A stretch of 64,000 nucleotides of DNA from Flammeovirgaceae bacterium UBA5585 (GTDB taxonomy: Bacteria; Bacteroidota; Bacteroidia; Cytophagales; Cyclobacteriaceae). The stretch spans positions 34,286-98,285 of the forward strand of contig DILT01000006.1 of NCBI GenBank assembly GCA_002425185.1. Direction: 5' to 3'. Both the position numbers and the translations under genes were made by a program. Shown here in pieces: positions 35,835 through 44,868 of this stretch (its first letter is position 1; each line of letters opens with the position of its first letter). Below the pieces are notes generated by a model. It searched no databases. It saw only the letters and a list, made by a program, of their open reading frames with translations, and was not told the DNA's origin.

Positions 35835-35856
35835 CGTTTGTAAACGTTTATAAACG
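35835..35856. promoter_or_regulatory. Two overlapping palindromes, CGTTTnTAAACG type
   Basis: CGTTTGTAAACG (35835-35846, near-perfect) and CGTTTATAAACG (35845-35856, perfect) share the middle CG. They lie in the 203-bp divergent gap between ssb and the zinc-ribbon gene, 30 bp before the latter. Spacing of exactly 10 bp between centres suggests cooperative regulator binding. Confidence 0.45.
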
Positions 35857-35885
35857 GATTAAGAAAACGGAAAAACACTCAAATC

Positions 35886-36251
35886 ATGGCTAAAACAGAG
35901 GAAAAAGTTTGTCTGGAATGTGGTGAAAAAATAAAGGGCCGGGCGGATAAAAAATTCTGTTCCGACCAATGCCGCATCAGTTACAATAACAAACTAAACA
36001 GCGATGAGACCAATTATGTGCGCAACGTGAATAACATTTTACGCAAAAACAGACGCATCTTAATGGCGCTTAACCCTACCGGCAAAACACGGATAAGCCG
36101 TGAAAAACTTAATGAAAAAGGATTTGATTTTGGTTACTTTACCAGCCAGTATAAAACCAAGGAAGGTGCCGTTTATTACTATTGCTACGAACAAGGCTAT
36201 CTTGAAATGGATAAGAATTACTTCCTGCTGGTGGTAAAGAAAGAAATGTAA
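35886..36251 (+). CDS. Zinc-ribbon protein of unknown function
   Basis: The 121-residue protein starts with a four-cysteine zinc ribbon: CLECGEKIKGRADKKFCSDQC (Cys at 9, 12, 25 and 29), like the DUF2116 ribbon. The rest is basic and helical (NNILRKNRRILMAL), then a small domain with EKGFDFGYFTSQYKTKEG. No catalytic motif. Similar short proteins are widespread in Bacteroidota. Nucleic-acid binding is plausible from charge and ribbon. It is 17 bp before the DUF819 gene. Confidence 0.78.
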   Translation: MAKTEEKVCLECGEKIKGRADKKFCSDQCRISYNNKLNSDETNYVRNVNNILRKNRRILMALNPTGKTRISREKLNEKGFDFGYFTSQYKTKEGAVYYYCYEQGYLEMDKNYFLLVVKKEM

Positions 36252-36268
36252 ACTTTAACGCTGATCTG

Positions 36269-37519
36269 ATGAACCAACCCCTTATTACCAACGATGCCGT
36301 AGTACTGGGCATGCTCATGGTCATCCTGGCCTTTGTTTTCAAAACGGCCAGCAGCGAGCAGCCTTTCTGGAAAAAGTTTTACACCTATGTACCCTCCCTC
36401 CTGCTCTGTTACTTCATTCCATCTATATTAAATTCTACCGGAATTATTTCCGGTGAACAATCAGGGTTATACAAAATTGCCTCGCGCTATTTACTACCAA
36501 CAAGCTTGATCTTGTTAACGCTCAGCATTGACCTCAAAGCAATCATGCGCTTAGGACCAAAAGCGGTGATCATGTTTTTGGCTGGAACGCTGGGGGTTAT
36601 CATTGGCGGGCCGCTTGCTATTATTATCGTTTCGTTTTTTGCTCCTGATTTAGTTGGTGGTGAAGGACCTGATGCTGTATGGCGTGGCATGACAACCATT
36701 GCCGGCAGTTGGATCGGTGGTGGTGCTAACCAGGCGGCCATGCTGGAGGTGTTTGGTGCAAGCGCAGCCTTGTTCTCCATCATGGCCACGGTTGATGTTA
36801 TTGTCGGTAATGTCTGGACGGCAGCCCTGCTCTATGGTTCAGGGCGGGCGGATAAAATTGATAAATTATTCAAAGCAGACTCATCGGCTATTGAAGATGT
36901 GAAAAAACGAATCGAAAGTTTTCAACTGAGTGTGATGAAGATGCCGAAGCTGGCGGATACGATGTTGATTTTTGGGATTGGGTTCGGCTTGACAGGTCTC
37001 TCGCATTACTTATCCGATTTCATTGTCCCCTTTATAAAAAGTCTGCCAGCTGAGTGGGAGCTTGATCGCTTCAGTCTCGATTCAGCATTTTTTTGGATTG
37101 TGGTGCTGGCCACCACCTTTGGGTTAATTCTGTCCTTCACAAAAGCCCGCAACCTGGAGGGTGTAGGTGCTTCCCGCCTGGGAAGTGCATTGCTTTATGT
37201 ATTGGTGGCCACTATCGGCATGCAAATGGATTTAAAATCCATCTATTACAACATTGAACTTTTTATGGTTGGTGGCATATGGATTTTAATACATGTAAGT
37301 ATCCTCCTGCTTACTGCTAAATTGATAAAGGCTCCTTTCTTTTTTACAGCGGTTGGTAGTATGGCCAACATTGGTGGAGCAGCTTCTGCTCCTATTGTGG
37401 CCTCAGCCTTTCATCCATCGCTTGCACCGGTTGGTGTATTACTCGCTGTGTTGGGTTATGCTTTGGGTACGTACGGTGCGTGGTTGTGCGGAATACTCAT
37501 GCAAGGTGTTGCACCCTGA
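36269..37519 (+). CDS. DUF819 family membrane protein
   Basis: This 416-residue protein has about 11 or 12 membrane helices. It contains the DUF819 repeats with GSWIGGGANQAAM in the first half and GSMANIGGAASAPIVASAF in the second, giving an inverted duplicated transporter fold. DUF819 is also called YjcL-like; substrate unknown. It follows the zinc-ribbon gene by 17 bp and is closed by a bidirectional terminator. Confidence 0.9.
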   Translation: MNQPLITNDAVVLGMLMVILAFVFKTASSEQPFWKKFYTYVPSLLLCYFIPSILNSTGIISGEQSGLYKIASRYLLPTSLILLTLSIDLKAIMRLGPKAVIMFLAGTLGVIIGGPLAIIIVSFFAPDLVGGEGPDAVWRGMTTIAGSWIGGGANQAAMLEVFGASAALFSIMATVDVIVGNVWTAALLYGSGRADKIDKLFKADSSAIEDVKKRIESFQLSVMKMPKLADTMLIFGIGFGLTGLSHYLSDFIVPFIKSLPAEWELDRFSLDSAFFWIVVLATTFGLILSFTKARNLEGVGASRLGSALLYVLVATIGMQMDLKSIYYNIELFMVGGIWILIHVSILLLTAKLIKAPFFFTAVGSMANIGGAASAPIVASAFHPSLAPVGVLLAVLGYALGTYGAWLCGILMQGVAP

Positions 37520-37524
37520 AAATA

Positions 37525-37550
37525 AAAAAGGCACCAAACGGTGCCCTTTC
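37525..37550. terminator. Bidirectional terminator
   Basis: Stem GGCACC (37530-37535) / GGTGCC (37540-37545) with loop AAAC, flanked by A on the left and CTTTC on the right. It separates convergent DUF819 and GAF genes; the T run is stronger on the minus strand. Confidence 0.75.
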
Positions 37551-37579
37551 TCTACACTATAAATCAACCCAAATTAAAT

Positions 37580-38341
37580 CTATACTTCTACTGCTTCAAG
37601 TTTTTCTATTGTCATACCTACAATGTTACCCATAATGTAAGCAAACGTTTCTTCATCAGTAGTCCAGTTTCTGAAATCACCGGTATGTTCATGACAAACA
37701 ACACCCACCATTTTACCATTAGCCCAAATGGGTACATCCAACATGGCGTTGATGCCTAATGGTCGCAGATAAACTTCTGAAAATTCACTTGTAGCAGGGT
37801 CGGTATGTGCGTTTACCGCTGCGATGGTACGCTGCGATTCAACGGCTTTGAAGTAGGCTGGGAAATCAGATGCTTTTAACACAACACCTGCGCTGTGCTC
37901 ACGCTTGGTACGTATGTACAAATCAACACATTCGATAGCTGATTGGTCATCGTTATACAACCAAATGCTGGCGCGCTCCACATCAATAGCTTCCACCAAC
38001 GATTCGGTAATACGTTTGGCAGTGGCCTGAAGGCTGTCGCCATAAACCGAACGCTGTGCCGTAAGGTCAGCAAAAACCGACATCTGCTTGCGTAATTTTT
38101 CTGTGCTGTTTGATCCGGAATCTTTTACCGTAGTGCTGTTTGTTTTAACGGAGGTGCCCTTTCCGAACTCACGCTGAACAGCCTGGAAATGATTTTCAAG
38201 CAATTTAATTTTGTCATCTGTGTCAGCCATAGCTTTCGCTTCGGTGGATGTCATCCGCGACAGAATGGATAACCGTGTGCGGGCTTGTACACCGCCAATT
38301 TCACCGGCTTTCAAAAAGAATTCATAGAGTTTTTGTGCCAT
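37580..38341 (-). CDS. GAF-domain protein
   Basis: With the ATG at 38341 the protein has 253 residues (MAQKLYEFFLKAGEIGG). An open frame runs to 38470, but those 43 residues are not family-like. After a helical N-terminal part and the coiled region (KIKLLENHFQAVQREF), a GAF domain spans about residues 90-250: ITESLVEAIDVERASIWLYNDD, NAMLDVPIWANGKMVGVVCHEHTG and TIEKLEAVEV at the end. Ligand unknown. There is no output domain, so it likely works by binding a partner. Confidence 0.85.
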   Translation of the reverse strand: MAQKLYEFFLKAGEIGGVQARTRLSILSRMTSTEAKAMADTDDKIKLLENHFQAVQREFGKGTSVKTNSTTVKDSGSNSTEKLRKQMSVFADLTAQRSVYGDSLQATAKRITESLVEAIDVERASIWLYNDDQSAIECVDLYIRTKREHSAGVVLKASDFPAYFKAVESQRTIAAVNAHTDPATSEFSEVYLRPLGINAMLDVPIWANGKMVGVVCHEHTGDFRNWTTDEETFAYIMGNIVGMTIEKLEAVEV

Positions 38342-38499
38342 ATCAGGTTTTTTTGTTGATTGATGCACAAATGTATTGGCATTGAAACAGGCAGTACGGT
38401 TGGTTTGGTCCCCAGCCTTATGCATGTAAGATTCATATTTAGTTTGATTGATATTCGATATTTTAACCATCCAATTACTTACCTAACCCTGCCTACTCC

Positions 38500-39213
38500 G
38501 TGAAAACGATCAACATAATATCGAGTCCGCGAAATATTTCCACCGCGCTGATGTATTCATTTGCCCATCGTACTGACACTGAAGTTGTGGATGAGCCCTT
38601 TTATGCTGTTTATTTTATCAAAACGGGCATCGTCCACCCGGGGCGGGAAGAAGTGCTAGCCCATCAATCGCATAAAGAAGAAGATGTTTTACAGGATTTA
38701 TTCAGCCCGCATAATAAACCTGTCTTTTTCATAAAAAACATGGCGCATCACCTGGAGGTGCTAAATCACTTTCCGTTTGAACGCTGTGAGAATATCATTC
38801 TCATCCGAAATCCAAAGCAAATTATAGCCAGCTACGCTCAGGTTATTACCATGCCGGTAATGCGCGACATTGGTATTGAATACCAGTATAACCTTTTTGA
38901 TCAGCTGAGCGCTTCCGGCCAAGAACCCCTGGTATTGGATTCGGGACTTTTGCTTGAAAATCCGGAAGCGGTTTTGACCAGGCTTTGCGACAAACTAAAA
39001 ATACCGTTTGAAAAATCGATGCTCAACTGGCCAGCAGGGCCTAAGCCATATGATGGTGTATGGGCACCCTATTGGTATGCGAACGTGCATAAATCAACCG
39101 GATTTGAAAAACAACAAACCAGTGAGCGACCGCTGCCGGATCATTTGATAACTTTATATAACGAAGCAAAAAAGTATTACGAAAAATTACTACCTTTTGC
39201 GCTAAGACCCTGA
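38500..39213 (+). CDS. Sulfotransferase-like protein
   Basis: The 237-residue protein uses a GTG start. It begins TINIISSPRNISTALMYSF, which fits the phosphosulfate-binding P-loop-like element of sulfotransferases, then EVVDEPFYAVYF and IILIRNPKQIIASYAQV, the second cofactor-contact region. Such proteins often sit beside class IV aminotransferase genes, as here (83 bp). The substrate is unknown and transfer of sulfate is not proven for this subgroup. Confidence 0.78.
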   Translation: MKTINIISSPRNISTALMYSFAHRTDTEVVDEPFYAVYFIKTGIVHPGREEVLAHQSHKEEDVLQDLFSPHNKPVFFIKNMAHHLEVLNHFPFERCENIILIRNPKQIIASYAQVITMPVMRDIGIEYQYNLFDQLSASGQEPLVLDSGLLLENPEAVLTRLCDKLKIPFEKSMLNWPAGPKPYDGVWAPYWYANVHKSTGFEKQQTSERPLPDHLITLYNEAKKYYEKLLPFALRP

Positions 39214-39295
39214 TTTACGTTATTTCTGTCTTTCTCCCCCAAAGACAATACCGTTAAATCTCCTTATCAATTTTCGTATTTATTTTTTAAGGCGA

Positions 39296-40201
39296 ATGCT
39301 TCAACAGTACAATCCTAAAAATGCCTACATAAAAATTCATGTAGGCGGCAAACTGCTACCGCGCGAAGAAGCCAAAGTTTCAGTATTTGATAGCTCCGTT
39401 CAGGGTGGTGATGCCGTATGGGAAGGGTTGCGTGTATACAAAGGCGGCATTTTTTGCCTGGATAAGCACCTCGACCGATTGGAAGCTTCAGCCCATACGC
39501 TTGCGTTTGCCAATGTTCCTTCGCGCAGCGAAATAAAACAAGCAATTTTTGAAACACTGCAAGCCAATGGTATGCGCGATGAAACCCACATCCGGTTAAC
39601 GCTTACCCGTGGAGAAAAGGTAACATCTGGTATGGATCCGCGACTGAACACCAAAGGATGCTGCCTGATTGTATTGGCCGAATGGAAACCCTTAGTCTAT
39701 AATAACGACCAAGGCATTCGGGTTATCACCTCTTCACAGCGAAGAAATAACCCGCAATTTCTTGACTCAAAAATTCATCATAACAACTTATTGAATAACA
39801 TACTTGCCAAAATACAGGCCAACGTTGCCGGTGTTGATGCCGCCATCATGCTGGACAGTAACGGTTTTGTTGCCGAACTGAACGATACCAATCTATTCAT
39901 GGTAAAAGATGGGGAGGTGTCTACTCCCTTTGCCGATGCTTGCCTGCACGGAATCACCCGTGGACTAGTTATAGACTTGTGTCGGGAATCTGGCATTCCG
40001 GTAGCGGAACGAAACCTTTCCCTCACCGAGTTTTACACAGCCGATGAAGTTTTTGCAACCGGCACCATGGGTGAACTTACACCCGTACACGAAATCGATG
40101 GACGAAAAATAATTAACCGAGCAGGAAAAAAAATACTGCAATCGCTACAGCAGGGCTTTCAAACACTAATTCCAAAATATTCTGAAAAACTACCCTTTTG
40201 A
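39296..40201 (+). CDS. Class IV aminotransferase (branched-chain or D-amino-acid type)
   Basis: The 301-residue PLP enzyme shows VFDSSVQGGDAVWEGLRVYKGGIFCLDKH split across residues 28-60, the PLP lysine region LDSKIHHNNLLNN, the ELNDTNLFMVKDGE strand and the tail EVFATGTMGELTPVHEIDGR. Members are branched-chain aminotransferase, D-alanine aminotransferase or aminodeoxychorismate lyase; sequence resembles the branched-chain-like group, but substrate cannot be fixed. It ends 2 bp before the HNH gene. Confidence 0.88.
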   Translation: MLQQYNPKNAYIKIHVGGKLLPREEAKVSVFDSSVQGGDAVWEGLRVYKGGIFCLDKHLDRLEASAHTLAFANVPSRSEIKQAIFETLQANGMRDETHIRLTLTRGEKVTSGMDPRLNTKGCCLIVLAEWKPLVYNNDQGIRVITSSQRRNNPQFLDSKIHHNNLLNNILAKIQANVAGVDAAIMLDSNGFVAELNDTNLFMVKDGEVSTPFADACLHGITRGLVIDLCRESGIPVAERNLSLTEFYTADEVFATGTMGELTPVHEIDGRKIINRAGKKILQSLQQGFQTLIPKYSEKLPF

Positions 40202-40203
40202 TT

Positions 40204-40776
40204 ATGAGTACAGGACGAAAAATTGAAAAACTGAAATTCCATTCCTCCGAAAAATGGGAAACCCTTCGTGGCTTTAAAGGCAGTGATGGGCAACGGTATG
40301 CCATCTCCAACTTTGGCCGCGTTATATCCTTTTGGGGTACGCATGATACCGGCTACTTCCTGAAATACAGCTACATCAAAAATTACCCGGGCATCCAACT
40401 GCGTAAAGATGGCGCCAGTAAAGGCTTTCTCGTACACCGGTTAGTAGCCCAGCATTTTTGTGAAAAGCCCACCGCTGCACACCGCTTTGTCATTCATCAT
40501 GATCATAAAAAAGAAAACAACTATTACCGGAATTTAAAGTGGGTAACTAAAAATGAAATGCATGCCCACATGGTAAAAGACCCCAACTATATCAAATCAA
40601 AAGCTGAGTTTAGCGGCCGCGGGCAGAAGTTAACTACAGATCGGGTTAAACTGATCAAACGTAAATTAGCGGAGGGCAAAACCCGTATGAAGATTATCGC
40701 TAAACAATTCGGTATTTCAGAAATGCAGCTCTACCGGATTAAGTCGGGCATCAACTGGGGACATGTGAAAATTTAA
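40204..40776 (+). CDS. Free-standing NUMOD4-HNH endonuclease
   Basis: The 190-residue protein starts at the ATG 2 nt after the aminotransferase stop. It has a NUMOD4 motif (EKWETLRGFKG and YAISNFGRVIS), an HNH domain (LVAQHFCEKP, then VIHHDHKKENNYYRNLKWVT) and a C-terminal HTH-like helix pair (RMKIIAKQFGISEMQLYRIKSG). This is the layout of homing-type HNH endonucleases, with no intron or intein visible. It resembles phage and mobile HNH proteins and may be an acquired gene. Confidence 0.88.
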   Translation: MSTGRKIEKLKFHSSEKWETLRGFKGSDGQRYAISNFGRVISFWGTHDTGYFLKYSYIKNYPGIQLRKDGASKGFLVHRLVAQHFCEKPTAAHRFVIHHDHKKENNYYRNLKWVTKNEMHAHMVKDPNYIKSKAEFSGRGQKLTTDRVKLIKRKLAEGKTRMKIIAKQFGISEMQLYRIKSGINWGHVKI

Positions 40777-40821
40777 TTTCGAGATTAACTATACGAATTT
40801 CATAATCTAAAAAGCGTTGAC

Positions 40822-42078
40822 ATGAAAAGAATCCTTACGCCCATTTTTTCATTTATCCTCGTGGTTGTACAGGCACAGGTTTTACTACCGGCTAAACCTG
40901 AAAATGCAGGGCTTTCACCAGAACGCCTGAAGCGGATCGATCAAATGGTGAACGAATTGGTAGAGTCAAAGGCAATACCCGGGGCGGTGGTTTTAATCGC
41001 CCGAAATGGAAAAATTGTTTATCACCAGGCCTATGGCTACAGTGACGTTGATTCCAAAAAAACGATGCAGAAAGACAATATCTTCCGCATCGCATCTCAA
41101 AGTAAGGCCATTGCCAGCTTAGCGGCTATGATTTTATGGGAAGAAGGAAAATTTCAACTGGATGATCCTGTTTCGCGCTATATCCCGGAATTCAAAAACC
41201 CTACAGTACTAAAATCCTTTAATGCTGCCGACAGCAGCTACACAACTGAACCCGCTGGCAGGGAAATAACCATCCGGCACCTGCTCACCCACACCTCGGG
41301 CATTGATTACGCTGCCATTGGCAGTAATGAGTTCAAAGCTATTTATGCAAAAGCCGGTGTGCCCAGCGGCATTGGTAATGATGGTGATGTGATTGGTGAT
41401 AAGATTAAGATACTGGCGAAGTTACCTCTAAAACATAAACCGGGTGAACGGTGGACCTATGGCTTAAACATTGATGTGATCGGTTATTTGGTAGAACTGT
41501 GGTCAGGTATGCCGTTCGATCAGTTTTTGAAGAAGCGGGTGTTCGATCCGTTAGGCATGAAAGATACCTGGTTCTATTTACCAAAGGATAAGCACGATCG
41601 GCTTGTTACCCTGTATTCTGATCAGGGCGGTAAACTTGCGCGCCAGGTGGCCCCTGTTTATGACAATGTGAACCCTGACTATCCGAAAACCAACGGCAAA
41701 TATTTTTCAGGTGGAGCCGGATTATCCTCAACGGTTGAGGACTATGCCAAATTTCTTCACTTGTTTCTCAATAAAGGGCAGTACAATGGTGTACGCATCC
41801 TCAGTCGGAAAACCGTTGAACTCATACTCACCAATCAACTGCACGTGCCCGATGCAAATCCATTTGGGTTGGCTTTTGGATTAGAAACGGATAGCAACGA
41901 CTACCAGTCAATTGTGTCCATAGGTTCATTCAGTTGGGGCGGGGCATTCAATACTCACTACTGGGCCGATCCGAAAGAACAACTCATTGGTATAATCTAT
42001 ACCAACATGTATAACTCCTCCCAGTGGAGTCTTGGAAGCAAATTTAAAGTGCTCGTCTATCAAGCAATAAACGATTGA
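40822..42078 (+). CDS. Serine hydrolase of the beta-lactamase/esterase (class C-like) family
   Basis: The 418-residue secreted enzyme has a signal peptide ending VQAQ. It shows the SxxK motif SQSK in FRIASQSKAIASLA, the Tyr motif in WTYGLNIDVIGY, and a C-terminal GGAFNTHYW in place of the usual HxG. This is the EstB/penicillin-binding-like esterase group, probably periplasmic. Resistance function is not implied; most such proteins act on esters or peptidoglycan. Confidence 0.88.
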   Translation: MKRILTPIFSFILVVVQAQVLLPAKPENAGLSPERLKRIDQMVNELVESKAIPGAVVLIARNGKIVYHQAYGYSDVDSKKTMQKDNIFRIASQSKAIASLAAMILWEEGKFQLDDPVSRYIPEFKNPTVLKSFNAADSSYTTEPAGREITIRHLLTHTSGIDYAAIGSNEFKAIYAKAGVPSGIGNDGDVIGDKIKILAKLPLKHKPGERWTYGLNIDVIGYLVELWSGMPFDQFLKKRVFDPLGMKDTWFYLPKDKHDRLVTLYSDQGGKLARQVAPVYDNVNPDYPKTNGKYFSGGAGLSSTVEDYAKFLHLFLNKGQYNGVRILSRKTVELILTNQLHVPDANPFGLAFGLETDSNDYQSIVSIGSFSWGGAFNTHYWADPKEQLIGIIYTNMYNSSQWSLGSKFKVLVYQAIND

Positions 42079-42108
42079 TGATGTACTTTTGTGTCTGCAC
42101 TATTACCA

Positions 42109-42762
42109 ATGGCTGTATCAACAGTAACTCCGAAAGAAAATAAACTCTACACTGCAGCACTGCTCTTAGCGGTATTTACCATTCTCTATAATCTTGTTGA
42201 GGGAATTATTGCTACCTGGTTTGGCTATGAAGATGAAACGCTCACGTTATTTGGTTTTGGCGTGGATAGTTTCATCGAATTAATTTCTGGTGTGGGGATT
42301 ATGCATATGATTCTTCGCATTCGTTATAATCCAACCGCAAGCCGCGATGGATTTGAACGCACCGCCCTACGGATTACCGGTACTGCCTTTTATCTGCTGG
42401 TTGCCGGCTTAATCATTGGGGCTGGCATGGTTATCTACACAGGACAAAAACCAGAAACAACGTTGTGGGGCGTAATCATTTCAAGCATTAGCATTTTAGT
42501 AATGCTTGCGCTTATCTACGGTAAACGCAAGGTTGGGAATGCCTTGAAAAGCGATGCCATACTGGCCGATGCCAACTGCACATTGGTGTGCGTATACATG
42601 TCCATTATTCTGTTGGTCTCAAGCGGGCTGTACGAACTTACACACCTGCCCTACATTGATGCGGCCGGCACACTTGGCCTGGCGTGGTTCTCGTACAAAG
42701 AGGGAAAGGAATGTTTTGAAAAGGCCAGTAGCGATAAGTACTGCGCCTGTGATCATGACTAG
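42109..42762 (+). CDS. Cation-diffusion-facilitator-like membrane protein, short form
   Basis: From ATG 42109 the protein has 217 residues; a GTG at 42091 would add six. It has five or six helices: YTAALLLAVFTILYNLVEGI, FGVDSFIELISGVGIMHM and LKSDAILADANCTLVCVYMSIILL. Acidic residues at the usual CDF places are present (D-S-F-I-E, and D-A-I-L-A-D). The cytoplasmic C-terminal domain of CDF exporters is missing, replaced by a tail EKASSDKYCACDHD with two Cys and a His. Metal transport is inferred. It converges with the SemiSWEET gene, overlapping 4 bp. Confidence 0.75.
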   Translation: MAVSTVTPKENKLYTAALLLAVFTILYNLVEGIIATWFGYEDETLTLFGFGVDSFIELISGVGIMHMILRIRYNPTASRDGFERTALRITGTAFYLLVAGLIIGAGMVIYTGQKPETTLWGVIISSISILVMLALIYGKRKVGNALKSDAILADANCTLVCVYMSIILLVSSGLYELTHLPYIDAAGTLGLAWFSYKEGKECFEKASSDKYCACDHD

Positions 42763-43016
42763 TGTTTCCAGCGGAGCTTCAGTACCAGCAGGAAAGACGC
42801 CAGTACCAACGTTACCATGTTCGCAATGATTACGGGTATGTCCATAATGAGTAAGCCATAGGCCAACCACAATAACACACCGGTACAAAAAATTGAAAAC
42901 ATCCCCAGGGACAAATCCTTAGCCGATCGGCTTTTCCAGGTTTTTACGACCTGCGGAATAAAGGCTGCCGTGGTGCATGAACCTGCAACTAATCCTAAAA
43001 GCTGAATGGTATTCAT
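42759..43016 (-). CDS. SemiSWEET-type sugar transporter (PQ-loop)
   Basis: Only 85 residues with three helices and the PQ-loop motif FIPQVVKTWKSRSAKDLSLGMF, which is the SemiSWEET signature; bacterial members dimerise into a sugar uniporter. The length fits (85-95). The trp-asn residues facing the substrate (W and N in LWLAYGL, IIANMVTL) are present. Its end overlaps the CDF-like gene by 4 bp on the opposite strand. Confidence 0.88.
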   Translation of the reverse strand: MNTIQLLGLVAGSCTTAAFIPQVVKTWKSRSAKDLSLGMFSIFCTGVLLWLAYGLLIMDIPVIIANMVTLVLASFLLVLKLRWKH

Positions 43017-43028
43017 TTTTCGTTTTTG

Positions 43029-43054
43029 TTTTCACCACAAAGTAACGGTGAAAA
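43029..43054. promoter_or_regulatory. Inverted repeat upstream of the SemiSWEET gene
   Basis: TTTTCACC (43029-43036) and GGTGAAAA (43047-43054) form a perfect 8-bp dyad with a 10-nt spacer, 13 bp before the start codon. It could be an operator; no regulator is known. Confidence 0.35.
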
Positions 43055-43124
43055 CACGTAAACGTTGGCCCGATGTAGGATTTTTCGCAATGCTGTCGTT
43101 GAAAACGATTGCGGTAAAATCAGG

Positions 43125-43928
43125 CTATAAATCAGCCTTCTTAAGTCGCAGGTAGCTGAAATAATTGAACAGAAAAGTCCATACCAGCGCAATGCCCACG
43201 GCTGGCAGGCTTACATAGTCTTGTATCTCCTGAAAAGCGTAACGGGCAAAAGGCATGGGAACAAGATTCATAATCGATTCAAGCGGAAAGAATTGAATGA
43301 CCTGGGGCACATAGTCGTCAATATTTTTCTTAATGATAAGTTCAATTAAATACGAGTTGAGCAGCAACACAATACTTAAACCTGATCGTTGTACAAAAAT
43401 TCCGAGCATAAGGGCAAAAGAAAGGAAGGCGAATACCTCCAGAAAATATGCCGGAAAAAACTCGATGCCATTGAACATGTAATGCCAATTCAAGGAAGGG
43501 GAATAAATTAAGCCGGTAACCAGGGAAACAAAAAAAACCAGTACCATGCTCAGTAAACTCAGCAACAGGTTAGTTGTTATTTTGGAATACAGGAATTCAG
43601 CGCGGCTTAAACCATCAATAATATTCTGCCTGACCGTGCGGTAACTATATTCATTGGTAATAGATATGAGCACCATAATACCCAGCATAATCTTCAATAA
43701 TCCACTCGACCAGGCCAGGTTTTGCCACACATCCGGGAAATGATAAAGCGGAATGCGATCAATATTAATAGATTGACCAAAACCTTCGATGAGACTGGCC
43801 AGCCATTTCAAAAACTCCATACCGCTGGCGGTGGCCATACCCAGCGTAAAAAAGTACAAACCACAGATGATCCAAAAGGTGCGGTAACTGGTAAGTTTCT
43901 TTAAGTCTATTCGAAGTAGTTGCAGCAT
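43125..43928 (-). CDS. ABC-2 type transporter permease
   Basis: The 267-residue protein has six hydrophobic helices beginning RTFWIICGLYFFTLGMA; the region ITNEYSYRTVRQNIIDGLSR is the cytoplasmic coupling segment of ABC-2 permeases of the Bacteroidota type. It follows the ATPase gene by 11 bp, so the two form an exporter. Substrate unknown. Last gene of the sigma-factor operon. Confidence 0.88.
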   Translation of the reverse strand: MLQLLRIDLKKLTSYRTFWIICGLYFFTLGMATASGMEFLKWLASLIEGFGQSINIDRIPLYHFPDVWQNLAWSSGLLKIMLGIMVLISITNEYSYRTVRQNIIDGLSRAEFLYSKITTNLLLSLLSMVLVFFVSLVTGLIYSPSLNWHYMFNGIEFFPAYFLEVFAFLSFALMLGIFVQRSGLSIVLLLNSYLIELIIKKNIDDYVPQVIQFFPLESIMNLVPMPFARYAFQEIQDYVSLPAVGIALVWTFLFNYFSYLRLKKADL

Positions 43929-43939
43929 ATGTTTTCAGC

Positions 43940-44833
43940 TTAATGTGCTTCGGAGAGTATTTCTAAGAATTGCTTCTCCAGGCTTTTCTTTTTCGTAACC
44001 AGGTGATTAACAACAATGCCCTTTTCAAAAAGGAATTTATTCAGTTCTTTTCCATGAAAACCATCCCGCATGGTAACCTGGTAAACACCATTCTCACGGT
44101 TAACTGATGATGTTCCGGAGAATGTGAGCAACACCTCATTGAAGTTCTCAACGTCTGCATTTACTTCTACGGTTTCCGAGCCCTTTCCTACATCATCAAC
44201 CGGGCCGGTGTATATCATATTACCTCGCTTTAGGATAGCAAAGTGAGTACATACCTTCTGCACTTCATCCAACAGGTGACTGGCCAGAATAATGGTTTTG
44301 CCATTCGCGGCAATCTTTCTGATGATCTCCCTGATCTCGGCAATACCCATGGGATCAAGTCCGTTGGTGGGTTCATCCAAAATGAGAACCGTAGGATCAT
44401 TGAGTAAGGCTGAGGCAATGGCAAGCCGCTGCTTCATACCCAATGAGTATGTTTTGTATTTATCATCCTTGCGTTCAGTAAGTTCAACCAGTTCCAGCAC
44501 CCTCGGAATATTTTCCACAGGGCACTGTTTAATCATAGCATTTAGTTCGAGGTTCTTTTGTCCGCTCAGGTAAGGATAAAAAATAGGGTGCTCCAGTACT
44601 GCCCCGATTTTTCTGCGCAACTGCGGGGTTGGCTCTTCACCAAACCACAGAAACTTTCCGGACGTGGGGTTGGTCACTCCCATGAGCATACCTAGGGTAG
44701 TGGTTTTACCACTGCCATTGGGCCCAAGCATACCAAACACCTGGCCTTTTTGTACGTCAAGCTTCAGGTTGTTTACAGCTTTTATTTTGCCGAAATGCTT
44801 GGAGAGGTCTTGGATGGAGAGAACGGTTTCCAA
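43940..44833 (-). CDS. ABC transporter ATP-binding protein
   Basis: The 297-residue ATPase has Walker A GPNGSGKTTT (near residue 38), signature YSLGMKQRLAIASALL, Walker B VLILDEPTNGLDP and the H loop LASHLLDEV. The C-terminal 70 residues form a small DrrA-like extension. Partner is the permease gene 11 bp downstream. Preceded by two DUF4252 genes in the ECF operon. Confidence 0.93.
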   Translation of the reverse strand: METVLSIQDLSKHFGKIKAVNNLKLDVQKGQVFGMLGPNGSGKTTTLGMLMGVTNPTSGKFLWFGEEPTPQLRRKIGAVLEHPIFYPYLSGQKNLELNAMIKQCPVENIPRVLELVELTERKDDKYKTYSLGMKQRLAIASALLNDPTVLILDEPTNGLDPMGIAEIREIIRKIAANGKTIILASHLLDEVQKVCTHFAILKRGNMIYTGPVDDVGKGSETVEVNADVENFNEVLLTFSGTSSVNRENGVYQVTMRDGFHGKELNKFLFEKGIVVNHLVTKKKSLEKQFLEILSEAH

Positions 44834-44868
44834 TTGTATACTTTTAGAAATTAGTAAAAAGCACTGTA

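Noticed and set aside
40204..40776. Prophage remnant
   Set aside because: Only one HNH gene is present, with no phage structural, integrase or attachment sequences around it.
40822..42078. Antibiotic-resistance beta-lactamase
   Set aside because: The motif set is that of the EstB/esterase group, with no class C lactamase HxG/KTG motif.
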